Assembly (NCBI RefSeq): GCF_003289955.1 | Contig: NZ_QLZR01000001.1 | Span: 806,001-870,000 of the forward strand | Direction: 5' to 3' | DNA length: 64,000 nt | Origin: Planococcus halotolerans | Lineage (GTDB): Bacteria > Bacillota > Bacilli > Bacillales_A > Planococcaceae | Shown here: positions 23,599 to 32,640 of the stretch, piece by piece | Layout of the letters: each line of letters starts with the position of its first letter | Position numbering within the stretch: the stretch's first letter is position 1 | The notes under the pieces: model-generated | What the model saw: the letters and a program-made list of their open reading frames with translations, nothing else | The model's database searches: none | Told to the model about the DNA's origin: nothing | Made by a program: the position numbers and the translations under genes

Positions 23599-25011
23599 AT
23601 GTCAGCGGAGATGGTTGGCTTCAGCATATTACTGATTGGTATTTTATTGTTAATAGGAAAATGGATTCGTGTGAGTTTTTCCGTTTTCCAAAAATATTTC
23701 CTGCCAAGTTCTATTATCGCCGGTTTTATGGGCTTACTTCTTGGACCTGAGGTATTAGGAGCTTTGGTGAGTTTCTTCACAGAAGGATCAACAACTCCTG
23801 TTTCAAATGGGCTTTTTCCGGAGGAAGTGCTTGAATCATGGTCTACTTTTCCGAGTTTGTTAATCAGTGTCATTTTTGCGAGCTTATTTTTAGGGAAAAA
23901 GATTCCCAACCTAAAAGATATTTGGCTGTTGGCCGGTCCCCAGGTTTCGTTTGGCCAATCAGTGGCTTGGGGACAGTATGTCTTTGGCCTTCTATTGGCA
24001 CTAATCGTGCTAGCTCCCTTTTTTGGTATAAACCCGATGGCTGGAGCATTAATCGAAATAGGGTTTGAAGGCGGACACGGAACAAGTGCCGGTCTGGCGG
24101 GGACTTTTCAAGAACTGGGATTCAGCGAAGGCGCTGACCTTGCCATCGGATTAGCTACTGTTGGGGTTGTTTCAGGAGTGGTATGTGGAATCATCTTAAT
24201 CAATTGGGGCGTAAAAAAGGACAAGGCGACGATTTTAGATAACCCGAACGACCTTCCGGAAAACAAACTTCGAGGCATTACAGAACCCGAAGATCGTCCG
24301 ATTGCAGGGAAAATGACGACAGAACCCGAGTCGATTGAACCTCTTGCCTTGCACATGGCAATAATAGGAGTCGCTATTCTGATTGGCAAGGTTCTGCTGG
24401 AGGGGCTTATCTATATCGAATCTGTCACTTGGGGAGCATGGACTGACACTGAAATCATGTCTTTTTTACCTCTATTTCCTTTAGCGATGATTGGCGGTGT
24501 CCTGCTGCAGCTTCTTTTGGATAGATACGACAAGTACAAACTCGTTAACCGGAAAATGATATTGCGCATACAAGGATTTGCTTTGGATTTCTTAATTGTC
24601 AGCGCATTGGCCACTCTATCTTTAACGGTTATCGGAAACAACCTGGTTCCATTTTTACTGTTGGCTGCGACAGGAATTGCTTGGAATACTATAGCGTTTG
24701 TTTTTTTAGCACCCCGCATGATCCCCGACTACTGGTTCGAGCGCGGAATCGGGGATTACGGACAGTCCATGGGAATGACTGCCGCGGGGTTGATGCTCAT
24801 TCGAATTGCTGATTCGAAAGACAAATCTAAAGCATTGGAAGCATTCGGCTATAAACAGCTGATGTTTGAGCCGATCGTAGGAGGCGGATTATTCACTGCA
24901 GCTTCTCTCCCCCTCATTTCGCAGTTCGGGATTATACCCGTCTTGATCTTTTGTACAATTCTTATGCTTATATGGATTGGAATCGGTTTATTTTATTTCG
25001 GGAAAAAATAA
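23599..25011 (+). CDS. Sodium/glutamate symporter family protein (GltS/ESS type)
   Basis: A 470-residue membrane protein of the glutamate:sodium symporter family. Two pseudo-symmetric halves of hydrophobic segments surround a polar central loop (about residues 210-250); PMAGALIEIGFEGGHGTSAGLAGTF and ERGIGDYGQSMGMTAAGLMLIRIAD are the two conserved re-entrant regions, with GGHGT matching the substrate-binding loop of GltS. It probably imports glutamate or a similar anion. The second of two adjacent ATGs is best spaced from AGGAGG. Its codon use is visibly more AT-rich than that of its neighbours, which may indicate transfer. Confidence 0.87.
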   Translation: MSAEMVGFSILLIGILLLIGKWIRVSFSVFQKYFLPSSIIAGFMGLLLGPEVLGALVSFFTEGSTTPVSNGLFPEEVLESWSTFPSLLISVIFASLFLGKKIPNLKDIWLLAGPQVSFGQSVAWGQYVFGLLLALIVLAPFFGINPMAGALIEIGFEGGHGTSAGLAGTFQELGFSEGADLAIGLATVGVVSGVVCGIILINWGVKKDKATILDNPNDLPENKLRGITEPEDRPIAGKMTTEPESIEPLALHMAIIGVAILIGKVLLEGLIYIESVTWGAWTDTEIMSFLPLFPLAMIGGVLLQLLLDRYDKYKLVNRKMILRIQGFALDFLIVSALATLSLTVIGNNLVPFLLLAATGIAWNTIAFVFLAPRMIPDYWFERGIGDYGQSMGMTAAGLMLIRIADSKDKSKALEAFGYKQLMFEPIVGGGLFTAASLPLISQFGIIPVLIFCTILMLIWIGIGLFYFGKK

Positions 25012-25369
25012 AGCTTCTCTCGCCTTTATCCCGCTTTACCGGTCACTGGGACACTTATACTCAGTTGGTTTCACTTGCACACATGCTTTTGCCCATGAAA
25101 AAACACCATCGATTTCAGTACTTGCGATAAGGGTACCAATTCGAAGGTGTTCTATAATTATCTCAAAAATTCAGGTTCGCCTAACCACAAGTGAATGTAT
25201 GATATCTTCTTCCCCCATTTCCTAATTTTCCTAACTTCCCAGCTTTTCAATTATATCTAAGTAAAAATTGAAAAGAAGAAGGAGTTGGAAATAGAACCGT
25301 TCGTAAATATGTTAAAACACTTTACGAACGCCCTTTTAATTCCAGGAAGATTTACAAACAAAAAACAAC
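25012..25369. other. Intergenic region with two long inverted repeats
   Basis: No gene is seen. AACACCATCGA (25102-25112) pairs with TCGAAGGTGTT (25141-25151), 10 of 11 positions, and could end gltS transcription. CGTTCGTAAA (25298-25307) pairs perfectly with TTTACGAACG (25321-25330), 40 bp past the stop of the minus-strand permease gene; it may be that operon's terminator although the T run is poor. Confidence 0.55.
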
Positions 25370-26407
25370 TCACGTCTTCGCAAACTTATTCTTCGCATAC
25401 ACATACGTAACCGCGAGCGCCGCAACCAATACCGCCCCTTTAATGATATCAAACGCGTAATACGGCAGGTTCTGAATCGTAAGCCCGTTCAGCAGGATGC
25501 CGATGACCGCTGCACCGAAGAATGTGCCGAGCGCATTCGGCTTGCCGGCGCCGAGCACTGAATAGCCGACAAACACAGCCGCGACCGCTTCCATCAAAAG
25601 CGGAGCGCCGGCATCGATCTGGCCGGAACCGACACGTGCCGTAAACAGGATTCCCGCCATCGAAGCAAAAACGCCGGAAATGATGTACGCCGAAGTCTTC
25701 ACTCGTTTCACGTTAACGCCTGACAGCGTCGCCGCTTCCGCATTGCCGCCGGTCATATAAAGAATGCGGCCCCAGCGCGTATGATTCAAAATCACATACG
25801 CCGCCAGCACCATGACGACCATGATCCACACCGGCACTGGAAGGCCGAGCATCTGGCCCTGGCCGATCCATAGAAACGCTTCGGACAATTGGCCGGGAGC
25901 CGTGCCGCCGGAAGTCAGCGGCATATTATTGTAGATCGAATAACCTTCCGTATACGTGCGGTGAAGGCCTGCCACGATATACATCATGCTGAGCGTCGCG
26001 AGGAGATCGGGAATGCCGATGACCGTGATGAGGAAGCTGTTGACGAGCCCGACCGCCACACCGATTAATAGCGGCAACAGCAGCACTAGCCACAGCGGCA
26101 TGTCATACCACACCATTAAAGATGCCGTCACGACGGTCGACAGGGACATCGTCGAGCCTACGGACAAGTCGAAGCCATCGACGACGAGCGTAAATGTGAC
26201 GCCAAGCGCCAGCAGGGTGACGATTGAAATCGACCGGAGAATATCCGAGAAGTTGCCGTAGCTGAAGAACGCGTCGCTGATGCTGCTGAAATACAGAATG
26301 ATCGCAATCAGCAGGATGATGGCGCCGTATTTAAACAGAAATTGAACTGCGTTCTCTTTCACTGAGTTTTTCGGTTTGGTTAAGCTCTTCTTTTCCACCG
26401 CTTGCAT
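25370..26407 (-). CDS. Ribose-type ABC transporter permease, SAM-riboswitch operon
   Basis: A 345-residue permease of the RbsC/branched-chain fold with about ten helices; VDGFDLSVGSTMSLSTVVTA and the later YSVLGAGKPNALGTFFGAA are conserved in sugar permeases of this family. Its first 26 codons overlap the end of the ATPase gene by 77 bp in another frame; AAAGGA nine bases before the ATG supports this start. As the last gene of an operon that begins with mtnK and mtnA behind a SAM riboswitch, it probably imports methylthioribose; this is inference from context. Confidence 0.9.
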   Translation of the reverse strand: MQAVEKKSLTKPKNSVKENAVQFLFKYGAIILLIAIILYFSSISDAFFSYGNFSDILRSISIVTLLALGVTFTLVVDGFDLSVGSTMSLSTVVTASLMVWYDMPLWLVLLLPLLIGVAVGLVNSFLITVIGIPDLLATLSMMYIVAGLHRTYTEGYSIYNNMPLTSGGTAPGQLSEAFLWIGQGQMLGLPVPVWIMVVMVLAAYVILNHTRWGRILYMTGGNAEAATLSGVNVKRVKTSAYIISGVFASMAGILFTARVGSGQIDAGAPLLMEAVAAVFVGYSVLGAGKPNALGTFFGAAVIGILLNGLTIQNLPYYAFDIIKGAVLVAALAVTYVYAKNKFAKT

Positions 26408-27884
26408 AAAGTAATATCCTTTCCTGGGTCGCTTCTTGACGTGATAATTCCTTCACGATCTGACCATCGCACATTACCAGAATCCGATCGGAGATGCCGA
26501 TCGCTTCATGGATTTCACTGGAGAAATAAAGGCAGCCTTTGCCGCTTCCGGCCAGTTCCCGGATCAATTTGAATATATCCACCTTCGCGCCGATGTCGAC
26601 GCCTTTTGTCGGCTCATCGAATAAATAAAGCAGCGAATCGAGGCTCATCCATTTGCCGATGGCCACTTTTTGCTGATTGCCTCCGCTCAGATGGACAAGC
26701 GGTGTTTCCGTATCGCCTGTTTTGATCTTTAATTTATCGATGATGTCTTCCGCGAATTTATTTTCAGCTGTTTTATTCATGAACAATTTTGTCGAGAATT
26801 TCCGGAGATTCGGGAACGAGGCATTGGCCCTAAGCGTTTCGTGGACAAATAATCCTTCTTTCCGGCGTTCTTCTGGAATCAATGCCATCCCCGCCCGGAT
26901 TGCATCTTCCGGATGCTTGATGCGGGTTTGTTTCCCGGCAATTTCCACCGAGCCGCTGACGGAGTTCGCTGCTCCGAATAACGCTTTTGCGAGTTCCGTT
27001 TTCCCTGCCCCGACAAGTCCGACAACGCCGACGATTTCGCCTGCTTTCACTGAAAATGAAATATCCTTCAGCTTGCCGCTGTCAGATAACCTTCTAACTT
27101 CAAGTACATTGTCGCCAGTCGGATGCGGCTGGTATTCCAGCTCATGGCTGAGCGCTTCGCCCAGCATCGCTTCGATGATCCCTTCAGAATCGGACTCTGC
27201 CGTAACGAAAGTGTTGACCCATTTCCCTTCTCGCATCACGGTGATCCGGTCGCTGATCTCAAAAACTTCCGGCAGCCGGTGGGAAATGAAGACACAGCCG
27301 ACGCCTTCGCTGCTGAGTTTCTGAATGACCGAAAACAGTTTATCCGATTCCGTCAATGACAAAGGTGCTGTCGGTTCATCGAAAATGATGATCTTTGCCG
27401 AATGCACCAGCGCCCGGGCAATCAGCACCAGCTGTTTTTCCGCCAAAGTGAGCGTGCCCGCTTTTCGGGTGACGGAGATTTCTTCCGACTGCAATTGGAC
27501 CAGCGCTTCTTTCGCCTGCTTATTGATTTTCTGTTTCGACAACAGCAAACTGCCTCCTGCCGCAAAACTGTCCATCAGGATGTTTTCCGCCACCGTCAGT
27601 TCCGCAACAATGGCCGTATCGACTTCCTGGTAAACGCAATAAATACCGTGTTCTTTTGCTTGTTTTGGTGAACGCAGAGAGATGATTTCACCGTTCAGCC
27701 TAATTTCGCCGCTGTCCTGGCCGTAAACTCCTGAAAGGATCTTGATCATGGTGCTTTTTCCCGCTCCATTGACGCCGAGCAAAGCGTGGACTTCACCTTT
27801 TTCGAGTGCTAACTGGCCGTTCTCCAGCGCCGTTACATTGCCGAATCGCTTGCCGATTGACTGCATATCCAGTAATTCTGCCAT
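26331..27884 (-). CDS. Sugar ABC transporter ATP-binding protein (RbsA-like, two ABC domains)
   Basis: A 517-residue protein with two fused nucleotide-binding domains. The first has Walker A LLGVNGAGKSTMIK and Walker B KIIIFDEPTAPL; the second has VVGLVGAGKTELAKAL, the signature VHLSGGNQQKVAIGKWM and YLFDEPTKGVDIG. This arrangement is typical of RbsA/MglA ATPases. I chose the ATG ending at 27884, preceded by AAAGGAGGATTGCAGAG. It lies between the binding protein and permease genes of the methionine-salvage operon. Confidence 0.93.
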   Translation of the reverse strand: MAELLDMQSIGKRFGNVTALENGQLALEKGEVHALLGVNGAGKSTMIKILSGVYGQDSGEIRLNGEIISLRSPKQAKEHGIYCVYQEVDTAIVAELTVAENILMDSFAAGGSLLLSKQKINKQAKEALVQLQSEEISVTRKAGTLTLAEKQLVLIARALVHSAKIIIFDEPTAPLSLTESDKLFSVIQKLSSEGVGCVFISHRLPEVFEISDRITVMREGKWVNTFVTAESDSEGIIEAMLGEALSHELEYQPHPTGDNVLEVRRLSDSGKLKDISFSVKAGEIVGVVGLVGAGKTELAKALFGAANSVSGSVEIAGKQTRIKHPEDAIRAGMALIPEERRKEGLFVHETLRANASFPNLRKFSTKLFMNKTAENKFAEDIIDKLKIKTGDTETPLVHLSGGNQQKVAIGKWMSLDSLLYLFDEPTKGVDIGAKVDIFKLIRELAGSGKGCLYFSSEIHEAIGISDRILVMCDGQIVKELSRQEATQERILLYASGGKEELNQTEKLSERERSSISV

Positions 27885-27943
27885 CTCTGCAATCCTCCTT
27901 TCGCCCAAAGGAGCCGCCCAATTCCGAGGACGGCTCCAATCCT

Positions 27944-29029
27944 TTATTCTCCTTCCAATTCACGAAGGTCGTCGGTATAGCCTTGCTCGCTTGCTCCCCA
28001 TCCTTCGATGTGCTCGCTCAACGTTTCAGTTGTCACCGTTTCGTCCGGAAGCTGTCCGGCATCGATGAATACCGGCTCCAGCACAACTTTCTCTTCCGGC
28101 TGTTCACCGTTGATCAATTGGTAAGCGTAACGCACCTGGATACGCCCGATATCTGTCGGATCGACCGCTGCCGAAGCTACCCACGGGCTGCCGTCTTTTT
28201 GAATCATCTGCAAATCTTCATCGCTCATGTCGATGCTGTAAACTTTGATATCTGTGCGCCCTGCCTGCTCGATTGCGCGGACAGCGCCTTTCGCGAATTC
28301 ATCCCAAGCCGCCCAAACTGCAGTGATGTCACCTTCGTTCGGGTATTGCTTCAGGATTGCTTCCATTTGCGCTTGTGTATCGAGCGCCGTATTTTGAGTG
28401 GCAGAACCGAAAGCCGCCACTTCTTTAATGCCCGGGTTGTCTTTCAAAAATTGCTCATAAGCGATTTGACGTCGTTCCATCGGCGCAAAGCCGGCCGTCC
28501 AGATTTTCACGATATTCGCTTCACCGTCATGGTCTTCAGCCAGTTTCGTTAAAGTCTGTTCCGCCATCAGCTGGTCTCCCTGCTCAAGCGAAACCACGCC
28601 TTCCACGTCAACTCCTGCGTCAAACGCCACAACCGGAATTCCTTTTTCCACCGCTTTTTCAACGCCTTGATTCAGCGCCTCTTTCGTTCCGTGGTCAATC
28701 AGGATCGCGTCTGCTCCCTGGTTGATGGCTGCGTCCAGATTGGATGCCATTTTCGCCAAGTCTCCTTCAGAGTTGAACACGGTGACTTTGCCGCCGAAAT
28801 TCTCAACCTGATCTTCCACTCCGGCTATGTATTGCGCCGAAAACGTTCCAAGATTCTGCTGTAAAATCAATGCCACTTCTTTGCCCGCCAGCGGATGTTC
28901 CGAGGCTTCCGATTTTTTGTCCGAATCCGTTTCCGCTTCTGTCACTGTTTCGCCTTTCGGCTGGCACGCCGCCAATAAAATACTGATGAACAATAAAGCC
29001 GCGATAATTAAAAATGATTGTTTTTTCAT
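27944..29029 (-). CDS. Sugar ABC transporter substrate-binding lipoprotein, candidate methylthioribose binder
   Basis: A 361-residue extracellular binding protein. A signal peptide ends in the lipobox LLAAC (Cys22). The mature part has the RbsB/Peripla_BP_4 fold: [24 protein letters not shown], the ligand-contacting [20 protein letters not shown] and [12 protein letters not shown]. It starts within the stop of mtnA (4-bp overlap), so transporter and salvage enzymes are tightly linked. The ligand is inferred to be methylthioribose or a related 5'-substituted ribose, because mtnK phosphorylates that sugar. Confidence 0.88.
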   Translation of the reverse strand: MKKQSFLIIAALLFISILLAACQPKGETVTEAETDSDKKSEASEHPLAGKEVALILQQNLGTFSAQYIAGVEDQVENFGGKVTVFNSEGDLAKMASNLDAAINQGADAILIDHGTKEALNQGVEKAVEKGIPVVAFDAGVDVEGVVSLEQGDQLMAEQTLTKLAEDHDGEANIVKIWTAGFAPMERRQIAYEQFLKDNPGIKEVAAFGSATQNTALDTQAQMEAILKQYPNEGDITAVWAAWDEFAKGAVRAIEQAGRTDIKVYSIDMSDEDLQMIQKDGSPWVASAAVDPTDIGRIQVRYAYQLINGEQPEEKVVLEPVFIDAGQLPDETVTTETLSEHIEGWGASEQGYTDDLRELEGE

Positions 29030-30087
29030 GAGTTTTCTCCTTTTCCTGAGACTGCTGCCAGCAGTTCCGGTATATTTCTTTCATAATCGGGATGAATAAT
29101 GCCTTTTTCCGTGATGATCGCCGTAATGTACTGTGCCGGCGTCACATCAAATGCCGGGTTGTAGACTTTCGTGCCGTTCGGCGCGATGGGTTGGTCTGCA
29201 ATATGAGTGATTTCTTTCGCCGAACGCTCTTCGATCGGGATATTTTTGCCGTTTGGAATCTGCAGATCGAAAGTTGATGCAGGTGCTGCCACATAAAACG
29301 GGATTTTATATGCAGCGGCCAGAATCGCCAGATTGAAGGTGCCAATTTTATTGGCAGTGTCGCCGTTTGCCGCAATGCGGTCAGCCCCGACGATGATCGC
29401 TTCGATGCCTTTCGCCCCGATTGTGTGCGCCGCCATGCTGTCGGTGATCAGCGTCACATCAACACCTGACTGCTGCAGCTCCCACACCGTCAGGCGCGAC
29501 CCCTGAAATACCGGACGCGTTTCGCAGGCAAAGACTTCGAACTCACGGCCCAATTCCTTGCCGAGATGAAACGGCGCGAGCGCGGTGCCGTATTTTGCTG
29601 TCGCAATGGAGCCCGCATTGCAGATGGTCATGACTTTCGAGCGGCCTCCCAATAACTCAAGCGCATAACCGCCGATCGTCCGGCACGCTTCCTCGTCTTC
29701 CTTATGAATACGTTTCGCTTCTGCTAAGATTTCCGCTTTTGCCGCTGCAACCGTTTTTGCCGATTGAATCGCTTGTTGCAGCCGGCCGATCGCCCACGCC
29801 AGATTGACTGCAGTCGGACGTGAAGACGCCAGGTAAACCGCGTCTTTTTTCACGAAATGATGGAATACTTCCAGTGTTTCGGTGTCGTGCTTTTGGGCGG
29901 CCAGCGCCAAACCGTAAGCCGCTGTTATGCCGATCGCCGGTGCGCCGCGGACTTTCATTGTAATAATTGCGTCGTAGACATCTTCGATTGTGTTCAGCGC
30001 GATGTATTCCGTTTCATGCGGAAGTTTTTGTTGATCGAGAATGATCAATTGGTTGTTGATCCATTGGATCGATAATGGGATTGCCAT
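29026..30087 (-). CDS. mtnA: S-methyl-5-thioribose-1-phosphate isomerase
   Basis: A 353-residue enzyme converting methylthioribose-1-phosphate to methylthioribulose-1-phosphate in methionine salvage. The eIF2B-like fold shows [20 protein letters not shown], the catalytic cysteine in [28 protein letters not shown] and the catalytic aspartate in [19 protein letters not shown]. It starts three bases after the mtnK stop, using a ribosome binding site inside mtnK, and overlaps the next gene by 4 bp. Confidence 0.96.
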   Translation of the reverse strand: MAIPLSIQWINNQLIILDQQKLPHETEYIALNTIEDVYDAIITMKVRGAPAIGITAAYGLALAAQKHDTETLEVFHHFVKKDAVYLASSRPTAVNLAWAIGRLQQAIQSAKTVAAAKAEILAEAKRIHKEDEEACRTIGGYALELLGGRSKVMTICNAGSIATAKYGTALAPFHLGKELGREFEVFACETRPVFQGSRLTVWELQQSGVDVTLITDSMAAHTIGAKGIEAIIVGADRIAANGDTANKIGTFNLAILAAAYKIPFYVAAPASTFDLQIPNGKNIPIEERSAKEITHIADQPIAPNGTKVYNPAFDVTPAQYITAIITEKGIIHPDYERNIPELLAAVSGKGENS

Positions 30088-30090
30088 GCT

Positions 30091-31269
30091 TTACAGCTCC
30101 TTCAAAAGCGCTGTCACATCCTGAATCGATGTGAGTTCGCTGCGTTTTAAGATTAATGTCTCCCCGATGCGGAGAGCCAGTTTTTTGGATTCGATGCGCA
30201 CTTCTGCATCCTCAATGCCGTCAAGGTCTTTGACATGCGCCAGGCCAATGGTGCGGCGGATCAATTCACAGCCGGCAAAGCCGAGTGTGTCCTTGAAAAT
30301 CTTGTCGAGAACGGATTCGCGGTAACCCGGAACGCCTTTGAAATCTTCAATGCCTTCATTTTTCCAAAGCTCCGTGAAGCGCGTTTCAAATACCTCCCAT
30401 GTATTTTCAATGTGACCGATGATTGTCCCGCGGCCTTCGCCGTTCCGCGTAATGCCCTGTACAATCAGATTGGCAATAAACAAGCCGACATCAAAACCGA
30501 TCGGTCCGTAAAAAGCGAATTCCGGATCGATGACCTTGGTTTCATTTTCATCAGCGAAAATGCTGCCGGTGTGCAGGTCGCCGTGAAGCAATGCCTCCGC
30601 TTCCGTCAAAAAGCTGCGTTTCAATTTTGCCGCTTCGAGTTTCAAGCGGTCGTTGTGCCAGATGGCTTCGACGGTCTCCTGAAGTTCCGGTTCGAAGTCA
30701 TTTGTCTCGTGGTCGAAAAATGGATCTGTGAAAATCAAATCTTCCGTAATCTTGCAAAGTTCCGGATTTGAAAATTCAGCCGCCAGCCGCTTCTTTTCAA
30801 ATGGATGCAACGCGAAATCGGAAGTATGGAATAAAGTCTGTGCCAGATATTCACCGATATCGGTTGAAAGCTTCGGATAGTTTTTCCCCTGGATCAAGCC
30901 TTCACGGGCGATCGTCAAATGGGACAGATCCTCCATGATCGTATACGCCAATTCTTCATCGGTGCTATACACTTCCGGCACGAGGCCAGTCGCATATTCG
31001 CCATGCTTGCGTAATGCCGCAGCTTCGATCGCTGCACGCTTCAATGTGAGCGGCCAGCTTTCGCCCACCACTTTGGCATAAGGCAGCGCCTGCTTGATGA
31101 TGACGCCTTTGCCGCTTGCCCGGTCGCTTACCCGGTACACGTAATTCAAATTGCCGTCGCCGATTTCCCGGCATTCCAGATCTGTTCCTGCCGGGAAAAG
31201 TCCCGCCGCCAAAGCGATGGCTTCTGCTTCTGTCAATGCGTGATATGTGGATACTGCTGTAGTTGTCAT
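30091..31269 (-). CDS. mtnK: S-methyl-5-thioribose kinase
   Basis: A 392-residue kinase phosphorylating methylthioribose at C1 with ATP, the entry step of methionine salvage from the free sugar. It has a protein-kinase-like/APH fold: GDGNLNYVYRV as nucleotide loop, EALLHGDLHTGSIFADE as catalytic loop and VIDPEFAFYGPIGFDVG as metal-binding segment. I chose the ATG ending at 31269 (MTTTAVSTYHAL), nine bases after AGGAGG; another ATG lies two codons upstream. It heads an operon behind a SAM-I riboswitch on the minus strand. Confidence 0.95.
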   Translation of the reverse strand: MTTTAVSTYHALTEAEAIALAAGLFPAGTDLECREIGDGNLNYVYRVSDRASGKGVIIKQALPYAKVVGESWPLTLKRAAIEAAALRKHGEYATGLVPEVYSTDEELAYTIMEDLSHLTIAREGLIQGKNYPKLSTDIGEYLAQTLFHTSDFALHPFEKKRLAAEFSNPELCKITEDLIFTDPFFDHETNDFEPELQETVEAIWHNDRLKLEAAKLKRSFLTEAEALLHGDLHTGSIFADENETKVIDPEFAFYGPIGFDVGLFIANLIVQGITRNGEGRGTIIGHIENTWEVFETRFTELWKNEGIEDFKGVPGYRESVLDKIFKDTLGFAGCELIRRTIGLAHVKDLDGIEDAEVRIESKKLALRIGETLILKRSELTSIQDVTALLKEL

Positions 31270-31294
31270 GGTCATCTTCCTCCTGAATTCAATT

Positions 31295-31424
31295 ATAGAA
31301 AAGCGGAAGCGCCCGTTTAGCTCTGACAGGCATAAGGCAGACCAGCGAAGTGGCGTTTTTTGCCGCACAGCTGGGTTGACTTATGTCCCGAAGAGCTGGG
31401 CCGCTGAAGTCTGGACAGTTATTC
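31295..31424 (-). repeat. Long-hairpin interspersed element (REP-like, Bacillaceae type) in the mtnK leader
   Basis: About 130 bp beginning TAGAAAAGCGGAAGCGCCC and ending with GCTGAAGTCTGGACAG on plus. It folds into one long interrupted hairpin: AGCTCT/AGAGCT, CATAAG/CTTATG, GACCAGC/GCTGGGT and GCCC/GGGC pair in nested order. Sequences of this design recur in intergenic DNA of many Bacillaceae genomes, from memory. It lies between the SAM riboswitch terminator and the mtnK ribosome binding site, so it is transcribed. Confidence 0.65.
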
Positions 31425-31476
31425 GCTATTTCAAAGACGTTCCAAAATTCGAATACTGATACTTTTTTTGAGCAAT

Positions 31477-31684
31477 AAAAAACGCCTCTTTCCGTTAAGA
31501 AAGAGGCGCAGAATTAAGAGTTTCCATGCCTCTTATCTTCCAGAAATAAAATATCTGGTGGAATTAGCACCGTGCCTTGCGGGATGTTCATCCCGGCGCA
31601 TAAAGCGCCCCTTCTCACGAAGGTATTACGGTCGGTTGCTGGGCGTCATAGGGCCAATGTCCCTCTGCCTGCTCTTGATAAGAG
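31477..31684 (-). ncRNA. SAM-I riboswitch (S-box) of the mtnK-mtnA-ABC operon
   Basis: On the minus strand the aptamer begins with CTCTTATCAAGAGCAGGC (31684 downward), contains GAGGGAC, GGCCCTATGACGCCCAGCAACC and the CACGGTGCTAATTCC block, and closes P1 with GATAAGAG at 31530. A strong terminator follows (arms GCGCCTCTTTC/GAAAGAGGCG and a T run, 31477-31509). High S-adenosylmethionine should stop transcription of the operon. Confidence 0.96.
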
Positions 31685-31720
31685 TACTAAGTTTTATATG
31701 CGGTTTTTGTTATGAGATGA

Positions 31721-31750
31721 ATCCTATCACGGTTCAGAATAGACTGTCAA
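31721..31750 (-). promoter_or_regulatory. Promoter of the mtnK operon
   Basis: On the minus strand TTGACA (31745-31750) and TAGGAT (31721-31726) are 18 bp apart, about 35 bp upstream of the riboswitch. Confidence 0.85.
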
Positions 31751-31936
31751 CAGGAATTTTTGAATTATTTTCAATTTGTGAAATGACTGATCGTTCCGTT
31801 CCACGTGCTCTTTATGAAGAATTTCTATTTAGGCGCGCTGGATTTTTTGTAAGCTATCGATTCATTGTCGGCGCTGCTGGCTGCTTTTGCAATTCCCCAC
31901 TCACTCCAATAAAAAATTAAGCCCCTTTAAGCGGAA

Positions 31937-31996
31937 GTTTTTCGCTGCGCGAAAAATTCCAAGGTTTGAAAGGAGCCTTCGCTGGCGGCGAAGGCT
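31937..31996 (-). repeat. Tandem hairpin module, inverted copy
   Basis: Read on minus: hairpin 1 AGCCTTCGC/GCGAAGGCT (31974-31996, nine perfect pairs), then hairpin 2 TTTTTCGC-GCA-GCGAAAAA (about 31938-31957) followed by CTTCCGCTT. This reproduces, in reverse orientation, the modules at 15980 and 21370. Confidence 0.85.
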
Positions 31997-32223
31997 TTTC
32001 CATTTCTGTTCTTTTGTTTTTGAGGGGTTTTGTTGTAGCTTGTTGAAGTTGTAGCCGGTTTCGGTCGTGATTTCATCTGTTTTTCTGTGAAAACGGTCGT
32101 TGATTGAGAGGGGCGGCGTTTTTTAGTGAATGATTTGAGGGAAATTAGCGATTTCGGATGGGATTTGACTCTCATGGGTGATGATTTTTCATTTCCAATC
32201 AGTATTAATTTCCAAATTAAGGA

Positions 32224-32426
32224 TTTACTGTCCAGAATAGCCGAAATACTTTCCATTTCACCCTAAATACTTTCCAAATTGACCAAAATACTTTCCAAAA
32301 CAGCCACTTTACTTTCCAAATTCATTTCTCAATCTTTATTTCCAAATTAAGGATTTACTGTCCGCATTCTCAAAATACTGTCCGCAAAACGGAAATACTG
32401 TCCGGATCGGCCTGTTTACTGTCCGG
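32224..32426 (+). repeat. Family D repeat array (TACTKTCC, 20-21-bp period)
   Basis: Units containing TACTGTCC or TACTTTCC start at 32226, 32247, 32268, 32289 and 32310 (steps of 21), then 32356, 32376, 32396 and 32417 (20, 20, 21). The first block is mostly TACTTTCC, the second TACTGTCC. It fills the gap between the two divergent methionine-salvage operons. DNA between 32010 and 32220 is low-complexity with no gene. Confidence 0.9.
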
Positions 32427-32462
32427 AGCCCTTTCCGCCGCCAAATCTAAACCCCTAATTGC

Positions 32463-32515
32463 CTACAGTTCGCTGCGCAAACTGCTGGGTTCGTGAGCGG
32501 CGAGCCGCTCACTCC
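32463..32515. repeat. Second hairpin pair beside the mtnW promoter
   Basis: A weak hairpin around CAGTT-CGCTGCGC-AACTG (32466-32484) is followed by a perfect one, GTGAGCGGC-GA-GCCGCTCAC (32493-32512). The order and the TCGCTGCGC loop match the left-hand module at 31937-31996. Confidence 0.7.
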
Positions 32516-32572
32516 CCACTATGCAGTTTTACCACTGGCATCTCTCCCAAAAAACTTTCTCACAATTCCCTG

Positions 32573-32601
32573 TTGACAGAATTCTTCGCACATGGAATAA
32601 T
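32573..32601 (+). promoter_or_regulatory. Promoter of the mtnW operon
   Basis: TTGACA (32573-32578) and AATAAT (32596-32601) are 17 bp apart, 40 bp upstream of the riboswitch. The surrounding CCTGTTGACAG is the same as at the divergent mtnK promoter. Confidence 0.8.
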
Positions 32602-32640
32602 CAGAATTACTTTATTGCAACAACCAACCGAATATCAATT

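Noticed and set aside
31468..31920. A 150-codon plus-strand frame
   Set aside because: It is antisense to the SAM riboswitch and its terminator and rich in Cys/Arg in a non-protein-like way.
31937..32512. MITE with terminal inverted hairpins around the family D array
   Set aside because: The two flanking hairpin pairs have the same order and orientation rather than being inverted copies, and no target-site duplication is evident.
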